NCBI GenBank assembly: GCA_031278835.1
Contig: JAITJP010000168.1
Coordinates: 1 to 12,042 of the forward strand
Length of the DNA stretch: 12,042 nucleotides
Source of the DNA: Deltaproteobacteria bacterium
GTDB lineage: Bacteria; Desulfobacterota; Desulfarculia; Adiutricales; Adiutricaceae
Reading direction: 5' to 3'
Below the pieces are notes generated by a model that worked only from the letters and a program-made list of their open reading frames with translations, made no database searches and was not told the origin of the DNA. Made by a program: the position numbers and the translations under genes. This document shows, in pieces, positions 1 through 6,682 of this stretch (the first letter of the stretch is position 1; each line of letters starts with the position of its first letter).

Positions 1-53
1 AGTTATTTTTGTCAATATATAGGATTATTACTTATCTATTACCCCTTAATTGG

Positions 54-69
54 CAGGGCTGGCTCCCTG
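54..69. other. Small hairpin upstream of the first gene
   Basis: CAGGG (54-58) and CCCTG (65-69) can pair around the loop CTGGCT. The right arm is followed by GGTTAAAAAA, not a T-run, so it is not a convincing terminator on the plus strand. It may be the end of a gene lying to the left of the window, or chance pairing. The rest of 1-128 is AT-rich leader; I found no clear sigma-70 promoter in it. Confidence 0.2.
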
Positions 70-128
70 GTTAAAAAATACCAAAGCTTATCGCCTCTAA
101 GTTAGTTTACTTCTAAGGATCTTGATTT

Positions 129-1049
129 ATGAAACAATATATGGATTTATCAAATAAAAGTCTTTATAGGTTAGTATTTTTTAGATATTTAAGGTTAATC
201 TTGCCTATGGTAACTCTTATGGTCTTGTTAATGGCCAATGCCTTAAGAGCGCAGCAGGCTCCGGCTTTTACCAGGCCCGACGAGAACGGTAACTATTTCG
301 GAAACGAATTACCTAATCTTAGAGCCGTTACCCTTAAAACGACTTGGGTTCACCCAAAAAATCCAAAGGTGGAGGTTGAATTGGACCTAAGTTACCCCAC
401 TAGTACTGGAAATAATACCTTAGATAGATATTTTAGAAGTCAATTAGACAAAGAATATGAATTAATGATAAGTTACGCCAATCCCGATGATGAATTTTGT
501 CAAGAAACTCTCTGTATTGGCTATCTTGATAGACATTTTGAAGCCTACGCCCCTTCGCCTGGAATCATCTCCATTGCCTATTTAAGTTACCAGGCCGTCC
601 AAGGGGCCGGCACTGGCTCACCGTTTGTGGAATCCTCAACTTATGACCTAAAAAGTGGTCGCAAGTTGACCTTAGATGACCTCTTTGTTGACCCGAAAAA
701 GTCGATTCCTCGCCTTTGGCCAATGATTGTCCAGGGTTGGTGTGAGCATGAAAATAATGATCCAAAAATTATTCCCAGTTTTTATTCCAATGACCTTTCC
801 CAAGGGCCGACCGTATGCGCCAAAGCCGAGGGCCTGGCCCTTCCCGACCGATTGAAGTCCGGGTCCTACTCCTTTGAAAACTTGGGTTTTGCCTTTCTGA
901 CCCCGAGAGGCCTATCCCTAAAACTGCCTGGCATGATGTCATGGGGCCCGGCCTCGGCCGTATATGTTCTCCATATTGACCGGGAGCGTCTTTTAAAGAT
1001 AGGGGCCAAGCCACAAATTTGGTCAATCAAAACCACGACCAAACCATAA
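129..1049 (+). CDS. Exported DUF3298-type protein (first of a tandem pair)
   Basis: The 306-residue product has a basic N-terminus, a hydrophobic segment at about residues 21-38 and small residues near 36-41 that fit a signal-peptide cleavage site, so the mature part should lie outside the inner membrane. The segment at 170-186 (YDLKSGRKLTLDDLF) and the C-terminal stretch LTPRGLSLKLPG...YVLHIDRERL resemble the DUF3298 domain. That domain is known from the anti-sigma factor RsiV, where it binds lysozyme, and from some peptidoglycan deacetylases. Four cysteines (124, 129, 205, 230) are kept in the downstream paralog and could form two disulfides. The ATG at 129 has AAGGA at 115-119, nine bases upstream, and the next gene has the same spacing. 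Composition is AT-rich with many TTA leucine codons, unlike most of the window. An envelope role is inference; no enzymatic motif is visible. Confidence 0.7.
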   Translation: MKQYMDLSNKSLYRLVFFRYLRLILPMVTLMVLLMANALRAQQAPAFTRPDENGNYFGNELPNLRAVTLKTTWVHPKNPKVEVELDLSYPTSTGNNTLDRYFRSQLDKEYELMISYANPDDEFCQETLCIGYLDRHFEAYAPSPGIISIAYLSYQAVQGAGTGSPFVESSTYDLKSGRKLTLDDLFVDPKKSIPRLWPMIVQGWCEHENNDPKIIPSFYSNDLSQGPTVCAKAEGLALPDRLKSGSYSFENLGFAFLTPRGLSLKLPGMMSWGPASAVYVLHIDRERLLKIGAKPQIWSIKTTTKP

Positions 1050-1105
1050 TCTACAAAAAAAATAGGGCCTATATTAGCCGATACCGCTACCAAGGATGAT
1101 AATTT

Positions 1106-1912
1106 ATGAATAGATTATTTTATTTATCTAATAGATATCGATACAAACAAATATTGTTAAAATATTTACCAATTATCATGTCTATCACAATTTTTATAGC
1201 ATTGTTTTTTGTTAATTTTGCGGCAGCGCAGGATGTTCAACCGCCTTTTACCAGAAAAGATGAGAATGGGAACTATTTCGGACGGGAGTTACCTAATCTT
1301 AGAGCCTTTACCCTTAAAGAAATTTGGACTCACCCCAGGGTATCTTACTTAAAAGTACATTTAGATATTAATTATCCTACCAATACAGGAAACGAAGACT
1401 TAGATCAGTATTTTAAAAGTCAATTAGATAAAGATTACAGATTAATGACAGAAAATACTAATCCTAATGATGGATCTTGTCATCCTGATAGTTGTGCCAG
1501 CGCTTACACTAAATTATTTGAAGCCTTCTCGCCATCGCCTGATATTCTCTCCCTGGCCTTTACCTTTTATCGGCTCCCTCAAGGCGGCGCTTCGACCAGC
1601 GGGCGCTTGGAAGCCCATACCTATGATCTAAATAGTGGTGCCGAGATGACCTTAGACCAGGTCTTTAGTGAGCCAAAAAAGTCTATTTCTCTTCTTTGGC
1701 CAATGATCGCCAGGGGCTGGTGCGAACATCGTGAAAATAATGAAAAAGTCTTTCCCAATTTTTATAAAATACGTAAAAGTTCAGCCAATTGTCGGAGAGC
1801 CGAGAACATCCCCTTGCCCGATCAATTAAGGTCCCCTCCCTATACCTTTGAAAACTTAGGTTTTGCCGTGCTTACCCCCAGAGGCCTGTCCCTTAAGTTT
1901 ACGGGCTTTTAG
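1106..1912 (+). CDS. DUF3298-type paralog, ended early by an in-frame TAG
   Basis: This 268-residue product is a clear paralog of the preceding gene. They share DENGNYFG-ELPNLRA near residues 52-66, the CxxxxC pair, PKKSI-LLWPMI-GWCEH, and YTFENLGFA-LTPRGLSLK at the C-terminus. A signal peptide is likely: hydrophobic about 21-38, then AAAQD near 39-43. The start has AAGGA at 1092-1096, nine bases before the ATG, just as in the first copy. The frame stops at TAG 1910-1912, in the middle of the conserved last strand of the domain. The same frame then continues with SWG and LHIDRERLLKIGAKP, matching the paralog almost exactly. The stop therefore removes the end of the domain and an extra C-terminal region. 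It could be a recent nonsense mutation, a sequencing error or a recoded TAG. The truncated protein probably folds poorly if TAG acts as a stop. Confidence 0.6.
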   Translation: MNRLFYLSNRYRYKQILLKYLPIIMSITIFIALFFVNFAAAQDVQPPFTRKDENGNYFGRELPNLRAFTLKEIWTHPRVSYLKVHLDINYPTNTGNEDLDQYFKSQLDKDYRLMTENTNPNDGSCHPDSCASAYTKLFEAFSPSPDILSLAFTFYRLPQGGASTSGRLEAHTYDLNSGAEMTLDQVFSEPKKSISLLWPMIARGWCEHRENNEKVFPNFYKIRKSSANCRRAENIPLPDQLRSPPYTFENLGFAVLTPRGLSLKFTGF

Positions 1913-2284
1913 TCCTGGGGCCTCCTGGCCTCGACCCATTATCTTCATATTGACCGGGAGCGCCTTTTGAAAATAGGGGCCAAACCAGAAATTTGGTCAA
2001 GCCAAGCTAAGGCCATTTGTGACAATAAAACCCTTAGTACTGGTTATTTAGAAGGTATTATTGTAAAAATCTTGGATTCTAATGATGGTGTCATAATAAA
2101 AGTTAATAATAAAGATTTTAGATTCTTAATTGACCCGTCTTTAAGTTATTTTTTTAACGATAATACTATCGTGGGAAAAAGAATTAATTTTAACTATAAA
2201 GTTTTTCGAATGGCTAATTTAAATAGTGGATCAAATCAATGCCTTGAGGTTAGTATGATTACCGATTTATTGCCCAATAAATAG
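1913..2284 (+). pseudogene. Detached 3' part of the DUF3298 paralog
   Basis: This is the in-frame continuation of the gene above, past TAG 1910-1912. Positions 1106 and 1967 are in the same phase, so no frameshift is needed; reading through gives 392 residue positions in all. The first 30 or so residues complete the DUF3298 domain (SWG..., LHIDRERLLKIGAKPEIWS). They are followed by about 95 residues that the upstream paralog lacks. That tail alternates hydrophobic and polar residues in a beta-rich pattern (LEGIIVKILDSNDGVIIKV...) with two cysteines, and could be a small OB-like barrel; this is a guess from pattern only. The first internal ATG-like candidate is at 1967 but has no convincing ribosome-binding site, so independent translation is unlikely. 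Coding character is well preserved, which implies that the stop is recent or is read through. Confidence 0.6.
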
Positions 2285-2289
2285 GAGCT

Positions 2290-2389
2290 CTTGGTCACGG
2301 CCAAAAGTGCCTAATACTAAAGTTACTTTAAAAAAGTCGGGCTAGAGCGGGCCAGTCACCAAGGCAAATTCCTAAAGAGCCTTTTTTTT
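2290..2389 (+). terminator. Structured 3' region ending in a probable terminator
   Basis: Just after the paralog's final TAG, CTTGGT (2290-2295) can pair with ACCAAG (2358-2363), with further GGCC/GGCC pairing inside. AAGGC (2361-2365) can alternatively pair with GCCTT (2379-2383), and this is followed by a run of eight Ts (2382-2389). The short stem and 13-base loop make it weaker than the terminator at 2860-2898, but the T-run and its position favour termination of the DUF3298 pair. Confidence 0.4.
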
Positions 2390-2515
2390 GTGGTAAAATC
2401 TCTCTGGTCTGGTGAGCTTCTCTTGGCCATAAAAGGCTTTGGCCGGTTTAAAAGCTTAAGCCATTGGCCCTTAAAGTTAGGCTCAGGGCCGGCCCTTACC
2501 TTGATGATTCGGGCC

Positions 2516-2533
2516 AAAAGCCCGGCTTTTTTT
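2516..2533 (+). terminator. Terminator-like hairpin directly before the AtpZ-like gene
   Basis: AAAAGC (2516-2521) and GCTTTT (2525-2530) flank a three-base CCG loop, and the right arm runs into TTT. It ends one base before the GGGAG ribosome-binding site at 2534-2538. It might act as an attenuator or an mRNA 5' structure, but the stem is short and A/T-rich. Confidence 0.25.
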
Positions 2534-2544
2534 GGGAGATTTTG

Positions 2545-2841
2545 ATGAGTTCACTTTCAGGCCATGACCCTAGGGACCAGAAAAGCCCGACCGAATTTAA
2601 CATGCTTTTGACGGCTTCTTCCATTGGCCTGGCCGTGGTGGTGGCCATTTTTTTGGGCCTGGGCCTGGGCCTTTTTTTGGATAAATATTTTGGCACCAAA
2701 CCCTGGCTAACCATAGTTGGCCTCATTTTGGGCGTGGTGGCTGGCTTTAGAAATCTCTGGGTCATGTCCAAAAAACTCTCTCCCAAAAACCCAGACCTCG
2801 TGGCTGCCAAAACCAGCCGAGAGAAAAAAAATGAAAAGTAA
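2545..2841 (+). CDS. atpZ: AtpZ-family protein (F0F1 ATP synthase-associated)
   Basis: The 98-residue product has two predicted membrane helices (about 21-44 and 54-74). They are separated by LDKYFGTKPW, the hallmark hairpin of the AtpZ/ATPase_gene1 family, and followed by LGVVAGFRNLW. The N-terminus is polar and the C-terminus lysine-rich. AtpZ-type proteins are encoded beside atpI at the head of many ATP synthase operons, and have been linked to assembly of the c-ring and to Mg2+/Ca2+ handling. I chose ATG 2545 because GGGAG lies six bases upstream and the family pattern starts after it. A longer frame opening at TTG 2464 adds 27 residues without family likeness and would run through the hairpin at 2516-2533. 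A strong terminator follows, so this gene is probably not co-transcribed with the AtpI-like gene. Confidence 0.7.
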   Translation: MSSLSGHDPRDQKSPTEFNMLLTASSIGLAVVVAIFLGLGLGLFLDKYFGTKPWLTIVGLILGVVAGFRNLWVMSKKLSPKNPDLVAAKTSREKKNEK

Positions 2842-2859
2842 AAAAAATAGCCCCAGTGA

Positions 2860-2898
2860 CCCAGGGCCATGGTCACCATGGCCCTGGGCCGGCTTTTT
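2860..2898 (+). terminator. Strong rho-independent terminator after the AtpZ-like gene
   Basis: A perfect 13-bp inverted repeat, CCCAGGGCCATGG (2860-2872) and CCATGGCCCTGGG (2876-2888), has a TCA loop. It is followed by CCGGC and TTTTT (2894-2898). AGCC at 2849-2852 can add pairing with GGCT at 2891-2894. It begins 18 bases after the AtpZ-like stop codon. This is the clearest terminator in the window. Confidence 0.85.
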
Positions 2899-3121
2899 GA
2901 CCTAAGGGCCAGTCGGGCCGCCCTTATTTGAGTTTTTAAACATTATAAAAACTTATTTTGGCTATTATTTTTAGCTTTTTCTGTTTTGAAAGAAAAAAAA
3001 CTAATCTAGTTGCTTAAGCCTGACCAATAACCATGATGAGTGAATAATCATACAAAATAGTTTATTTCGCTTTTTTTTTACTTAGGCCATTTCTCTATTT
3101 TAAACATATTTAAAGGACTCC

Positions 3122-3706
3122 ATGAATTCACAAGATTCTCCCGCCCTGGCCTCCATTGATAAAACTTCCAAGCCCAGTGGTGGCCCTGTTCCAAACGAAA
3201 ACTCCAATCAGTTTTCGTCCTTGATCATGGCCACTAATTTGTGTTTCTGGGCGGCCCTTGTTTTGACCATCATATTGACCGGGGTCTTTGTCGGCCTCAA
3301 GGGCTTTTATTATGGCCTGGGCGCCTTGGAGGGTGGCGCCCTGGTGGTTTTGGATTTGGCCATCTTTCGCTGGTTTCTCTCCAAGGCCAGCCCGGGCCGA
3401 AGCTCAGTTCCGCTTTGGAAAACCGTGGTGAAGTTTTATTTGGTCAGCCTTTTTAACATGCTGATCTGCTTTTTGGTCATTAAGTTTAATATTGGCTCGC
3501 CCTTTACTTTTTTGGCCGGTCTGGGCCTGTTTTTACCGGCCATGCTCCTAGGTCTCATCGTTGTCACTATGGGTTTTGGCCAAAGCGGCCCCAAGCTTAA
3601 GGCCGCCCAAAGTCAGGCCGATACGGCCCAGCTCGATAGGTCGGCTTTAGATCAGTCTAAGCCCGAATCAAGAGATTCGGATTCAAACTCCGCCGGTGAG
3701 AAGTAA
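3122..3706 (+). CDS. atpI: AtpI-like four-helix membrane protein
   Basis: The 194-residue product has a polar N-terminal 35 residues, four predicted membrane helices (about 37-58, 63-86, 102-121, 126-151) and a hydrophilic tail (152-194) rich in Ser, Asp and Gln. The topology, and a second helix of the form YGLGALEGGALVVLDLAIF, fit the ATP synthase subunit I (AtpI) family, which helps assemble the c-ring. The nearby AtpZ-like gene supports this. The ATG at 3122 has AAAGGA at 3112-3117, four bases upstream. The hydrophilic extensions make it longer than typical AtpI proteins of about 120-130 residues. miaA begins 3 bases after the stop, so the two are probably co-transcribed. No atpB or atpE follows, which is unusual for this family. 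The assignment rests on topology and context, so another small membrane-protein family is possible. Confidence 0.55.
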   Translation: MNSQDSPALASIDKTSKPSGGPVPNENSNQFSSLIMATNLCFWAALVLTIILTGVFVGLKGFYYGLGALEGGALVVLDLAIFRWFLSKASPGRSSVPLWKTVVKFYLVSLFNMLICFLVIKFNIGSPFTFLAGLGLFLPAMLLGLIVVTMGFGQSGPKLKAAQSQADTAQLDRSALDQSKPESRDSDSNSAGEK

Positions 3707-3709
3707 GCC

Positions 3710-4627
3710 ATGGAGGCCAAGCCCAAGCTGGTCATTATTACCGGCCCGACCGGGGCCGGCAAAAGTGAGCTGGCCCTGGAGGTGGCCTTGGCTTTGGGCG
3801 GGCAAATCATAAACGCCGATAGTTTGGCCTTTTATCGGGGCTTGGACATCGGCACGGCCAAGCCCAGTTTTGAGGAGCGCCGTAAGGTCCCCCATCATTT
3901 GATAGATATCCTGGAACCAAACGAACCTTTTAGCGCGGCTGATTTTATGAGGCTGGCCCGGCCTTTAATCTTTGAGCTTTGCTCAAAAGGCCTACCGCCT
4001 CTGGTCGTTGGCGGAACGGGTTTGTATCTTAGGAGTTTAACCGGCGGGCTTTTTGAGGGCCCGGGTCGGGATCAGCGATATCGCGACCAGTTAAAAAAAA
4101 TGGCCGCCTCGGGCACGGATCTTTATGAGCTTTTGAGGCAAAAGGACCCAGACTCGGCCGCCCAGATCAAGCCCTCGGATCCCACCCGAATCGTCAGGGC
4201 CCTGGAAGTCTTGCGTCTTACCGGTGAAGGCATTTCGGCCCATCAGAGGCGACACGCCTTGTCAGATCGGCCCTTTGAGGTCTTGACCTTGGTTATCGAT
4301 CGGCCCATTAAGGAATCAGAGGAGCGCTTAAAGTTAAGAACCAAAGGCATGTTTGAGATGGGCCTGGTGGAGGAACTTAAAAATTTATTGGCCCAGGGCT
4401 ATGCCCAGGATTGTAAGCCCTTTCAGTCGGTTGGCTACCGAGAGTGTTTGGCTATTTTGGCCGGCCGTCTCGATTTAAAGCAAGCCCAGGAACTGGTTTT
4501 TATTCGAACCAGGCAGCTGGCCAAGCGCCAGAGGACTTGGTTTAGGGGCCAAACCCCAGAAGCCACCTGGCTTTATCCGGACTTTTCCTCGGTCCTGGCC
4601 TTGGTTAAAGACTTTTTGGCCAAGTGA
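3710..4627 (+). CDS. miaA: tRNA dimethylallyltransferase MiaA
   Basis: The enzyme transfers a dimethylallyl group from DMAPP to N6 of adenine-37 in tRNAs that read codons starting with U, the first step towards ms2i6A. The 305 residues show the whole family signature: P-loop GPTGAGKS (12-19), INADSLAFYRGLDIGTAKP (34-52, the DSxQ-type region), VPHHLID (60-66), GGTGLYLR (101-108), the RIVRALEVLRLTG segment, FQSVGYRE (238-245) and the C-terminal RTRQLAKRQRTWFR. The length matches bacterial MiaA. DSLAFY replaces the more usual DSMQVY; the leading Asp and Ser are kept. The ATG lies three bases after the AtpI-like stop, with GAGAAG just upstream, so translation is probably linked. The gene is cytoplasmic housekeeping and carries no sign of disruption. 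Confidence 0.95.
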   Translation: MEAKPKLVIITGPTGAGKSELALEVALALGGQIINADSLAFYRGLDIGTAKPSFEERRKVPHHLIDILEPNEPFSAADFMRLARPLIFELCSKGLPPLVVGGTGLYLRSLTGGLFEGPGRDQRYRDQLKKMAASGTDLYELLRQKDPDSAAQIKPSDPTRIVRALEVLRLTGEGISAHQRRHALSDRPFEVLTLVIDRPIKESEERLKLRTKGMFEMGLVEELKNLLAQGYAQDCKPFQSVGYRECLAILAGRLDLKQAQELVFIRTRQLAKRQRTWFRGQTPEATWLYPDFSSVLALVKDFLAK

Positions 4628-4634
4628 AGCCCAG

Positions 4635-4705
4635 GGAATCATCAGACTGGATTGTGGCCCAGTGGGGCCCTGGAATCATCAGACTGGATTGTGGCCCAGT
4701 GGGGC
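4635..4705 (+). repeat. Tandem direct repeat: 34-base unit, two identical copies
   Basis: Copy 1 spans 4635-4668 and copy 2 spans 4672-4705. They are identical over 34 bases and separated by CCT, giving a 37-base period. Each unit begins GGAATCATCAGACTGG and ends GGCCCAGTGGGGC. The end of each unit can form a small hairpin, GGCCC-AGTG-GGGC. Two copies with a three-base spacer do not make a CRISPR. A recent tandem duplication of the 3' region of miaA is the simplest reading. Confidence 0.9.
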
Positions 4706-4715
4706 TAGGTTTTTT
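4692..4715 (+). terminator. Probable terminator of miaA
   Basis: TGGCCC (4692-4697) pairs with GGGCTA (4702-4707) around the loop AGTG, with one G-T wobble. Two Gs and six Ts (4710-4715) follow. The same hairpin in the first repeat copy (4656-4669) has no T-run after it, so only the second copy looks like a working terminator. Confidence 0.5.
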
Positions 4716-4742
4716 GATATTTTAGGTTTTTATGGGGAAAAT
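4714..4742 (+). promoter_or_regulatory. Weak sigma-70-like promoter candidate for sfsA and the RluA-family gene
   Basis: TTGATA (4714-4719) matches the -35 consensus at five of six positions, and GAAAAT (4737-4742) matches the -10 at four of six, 17 bases apart. It starts inside the T-run of the miaA terminator. In AT-rich DNA such matches are often chance. Confidence 0.25.
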
Positions 4743-4941
4743 AATCGTCATGATTTAGGTAATGGTTAGTCTAGTTGTGATAATAAGGTTTTTAGTCTTA
4801 AGATCATGGCTAATTAGGGGGTTTGATTTTTTTTTCGCCTAGAAGCCTGGTTATGTTTGGGAGTGATTTGGTGAGTATTAGTAAATTTTATCTATCAATT
4901 ACGGGCTGGGAAAAGTTTTTGGCCGGGGCCGGGAAATAAGA

Positions 4942-5661
4942 ATGGCTGACCAGTCAATGGAAGTTACTCTGCCCTGGCCGGAGCTGGTCAAAGGGGTTTT
5001 AATCAAGCGGTATAAGCGTTTTCTGGCCGACGTTGAGATTGAGGGGCAGGGCATAATCACCGCCCATACGGCCAATACCGGGTCCATGCTGGACTGTTGT
5101 GAGAGCGGCCGGATGGTCTATTTAAGTTTAAGCCAAAACCCCAAAAGAAAGTACCCCTACGGTTGGGAGATGATTGAGATGCCCGACGGCTTGGTCGGGG
5201 TCAATACCGCTTTACCCAACAAGCTCTCGTATTTGGCTTTGGAGCGAGGGGCCTTGGCTGAATTTTCCAAGCCCTTGAAAGTTGAAAGGGAGCGAAAATT
5301 TGGTTTAAGCCGGCTTGATTTAAAGCTGACCTTGGAGGGCGGGCAGGAAGTTTGGATCGAGGTAAAAAATGCCACTTTGGTGAGATCTGGGGTGGCCCTT
5401 TTTCCGGACGCGGTCAGCCAAAGGGGGGCCAGGCATTTGGGAGAATTAATGGCTTTGGTCAGGGCCGGGAAAAGGGCGGCCTTATTGGTCATGGTTCAAA
5501 GGAGCGGGGCCGAGTCTTTTTCCCCGGCCGACTTCATAGACCCGGCCTGGGGTCAGGCCCTTAGGCAGGCCCAGGAGCGGGGGGTGGAAATAATCGCCCG
5601 CGTGGTTGATTTGTCCCTAAAGGAAGCCAAATTGGGCCGGGCTTTGGAGGTCAGATTGTGA
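4942..5661 (+). CDS. sfsA: SfsA family protein (sugar fermentation stimulation protein A)
   Basis: The 239-residue product matches the SfsA family along its length: LIKRYKRFLADVE (20-32), the conserved TAHTANTGSM (40-49), RKYPYGWEM (69-77), VGVNTALPN (85-93), SRLDL (123-127), WIEVKNATLV (138-147), FPDAVSQRGARHLGEL (154-169) and a closing strand LLVMVQR (181-187). The LDL, IEVKN and FPDA-RG-HL residues form a restriction-endonuclease-like core in this family. The E. coli protein binds DNA and was first linked to maltose gene expression, but its biochemical role is still poorly understood. The start at ATG 4942 has only a weak ribosome-binding site (GGGAA at 4931-4935); ATG 4957 is an alternative and would remove five residues. 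The stop codon overlaps the next gene, so the two form an operon. Confidence 0.9.
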   Translation: MADQSMEVTLPWPELVKGVLIKRYKRFLADVEIEGQGIITAHTANTGSMLDCCESGRMVYLSLSQNPKRKYPYGWEMIEMPDGLVGVNTALPNKLSYLALERGALAEFSKPLKVERERKFGLSRLDLKLTLEGGQEVWIEVKNATLVRSGVALFPDAVSQRGARHLGELMALVRAGKRAALLVMVQRSGAESFSPADFIDPAWGQALRQAQERGVEIIARVVDLSLKEAKLGRALEVRL

Positions 5662-6593
5662 TGGTTGGCAAGAGTTTGGATGGCCTTAGTTTGGCTGAAA
5701 TCTTTGAGCCGCCCTGGGCCGATCCGCCGGTGGGCCCGCCGCCCTTTGGGTTTGAGTCGCCCGTGCATGTTGGCCAAATACCGAAAACCTTGATCGGCCA
5801 AGAAGTTTGGACCTTGGTTACCTTGCTTTTTCCCGAACTTAAGGTTAATGAGGCCAAGGAACTAACTGAGTTTGGATCTCTTTGGATAGATCGCCGCTTG
5901 GTTTCTGACCCTTTGGCTAAGATTAATGGAAAAGAATTTAGAATAAACCTACCAGCTTATAAACCTCAGATATATTACGAAATTGATCCAAAAAGACTTG
6001 TCTTTGAAGATAAGGATCTTCTGATTTACGACAAGGAATCCGGCCCGCCCACCGTGCCGGTTCCGCACGATTTGAAAAATAACCTCAAGGCCGCTTTGGA
6101 AAGGTATACCGGGCTTAGTTTAAGGGCCCCCCATAGGCTTGACGCCGCCTCGAGCGGTTTGGTCATCATGGCCGCCAACCGCCTTTCGGCCAGTAGGCTA
6201 AGCCGTGGCTTTATGGAAAAAAAGATTGTCAAGCGCTATCTGGCCCTCTCGGTCGGCCCCAAGCCCGACTTTAGCAAAACCCAGGTTGAGGCGGTTATCT
6301 ACAAAGTTGGCCAGGTTTACAAAACCAGTCAGAGCGGGCCGGGCTATCCCAGCCAAACCATCGTCACTTTCCTGGGCGAGTTCGAGGATAAGCTGCTTTT
6401 TTTATGCCAGCCCTTGACCGGCCGAACCCATCAAATCAGGCTTCATTTGGCCCATTTGGGTTATCCAATCGTGGGCGATAAGCTATACGGGGGCATAAAC
6501 GGCCCCAGGCTGGCCTTAAAGGCCTCAGGCTTGTCGTTTAATCATCCTGGGACGGGTAAGTTGATGACTTTTGGAGGGCCCTGGCCCGACTAG
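5661..6593 (+). CDS. RluA-family pseudouridine synthase
   Basis: The enzyme converts uridine to pseudouridine in rRNA or tRNA. The 310-residue product has the catalytic motif HRLDAASSGL (158-167, catalytic Asp161), then KKIVKRYLAL, and the C-terminal GRTHQIRLHLAHLGYPIVGDKLYGG (254-278), all diagnostic of the RluA/RluC/RluD family. The region near residues 70-110 (SLWIDRRLVSDPLAKING, then IYYEIDP) looks like a diverged S4-type RNA-binding segment, and the first 45 residues are proline-rich and not recognised. I chose ATG 5661, which overlaps the sfsA stop in a TGATG; a GTG at 5658 in the same frame is the alternative. Which uridine it targets cannot be told from sequence alone, so no gene symbol is given. 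It ends with TAG, showing that amber serves as a normal stop in this genome. Confidence 0.9.
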   Translation: MVGKSLDGLSLAEIFEPPWADPPVGPPPFGFESPVHVGQIPKTLIGQEVWTLVTLLFPELKVNEAKELTEFGSLWIDRRLVSDPLAKINGKEFRINLPAYKPQIYYEIDPKRLVFEDKDLLIYDKESGPPTVPVPHDLKNNLKAALERYTGLSLRAPHRLDAASSGLVIMAANRLSASRLSRGFMEKKIVKRYLALSVGPKPDFSKTQVEAVIYKVGQVYKTSQSGPGYPSQTIVTFLGEFEDKLLFLCQPLTGRTHQIRLHLAHLGYPIVGDKLYGGINGPRLALKASGLSFNHPGTGKLMTFGGPWPD

Positions 6594-6597
6594 TTTA

Positions 6598-6609
6598 CCC
6601 AGTGGGGCC
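6598..6609. repeat. Third occurrence of the CCCAGTGGGGC motif
   Basis: CCCAGTGGGGCC starts five bases after the RluA-family stop codon. The same 12 bases occur inside the first repeat copy after miaA (4658-4669), and 11 of them recur in the second copy. All three copies lie shortly after a stop codon. Only weak hairpin pairing is possible here and no T-run follows. Confidence 0.4.
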
Positions 6610-6682
6610 AGAGATGGTGGGCCGATGGCGGAGAAAAGCCGTAAGAGAATTGATTTGGCTGATTTACAAAAGATTTAACGAA

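Larger units (their letters stand above)
4628..4941. other. Non-coding gap between miaA and sfsA
   Basis: These 314 bases hold the tandem repeat and terminator (4635-4715) followed by an AT-rich stretch. A weak promoter candidate is TTGATA (4714-4719) and GAAAAT (4737-4742), with a 17-base spacer. It lies about 200 bases before sfsA. The final 20 bases before sfsA turn GGCC-rich. No gene of normal length is present. Confidence 0.6.

Noticed and set aside
4635..4705. CRISPR-like repeat pair
   Set aside because: There are only two copies with a 3-base spacer, so it is a tandem duplication and not an array.
4762..4842. 26-codon hydrophobic frame (MVSLVVIIRFLVLRSW...)
   Set aside because: It is a possible small membrane peptide, but AT-rich DNA gives such frames often and only a weak AGG lies upstream.
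5157..5492. 111-codon minus-strand frame opposite sfsA
   Set aside because: sfsA has complete family motifs on the plus strand; the antisense frame is a shadow.
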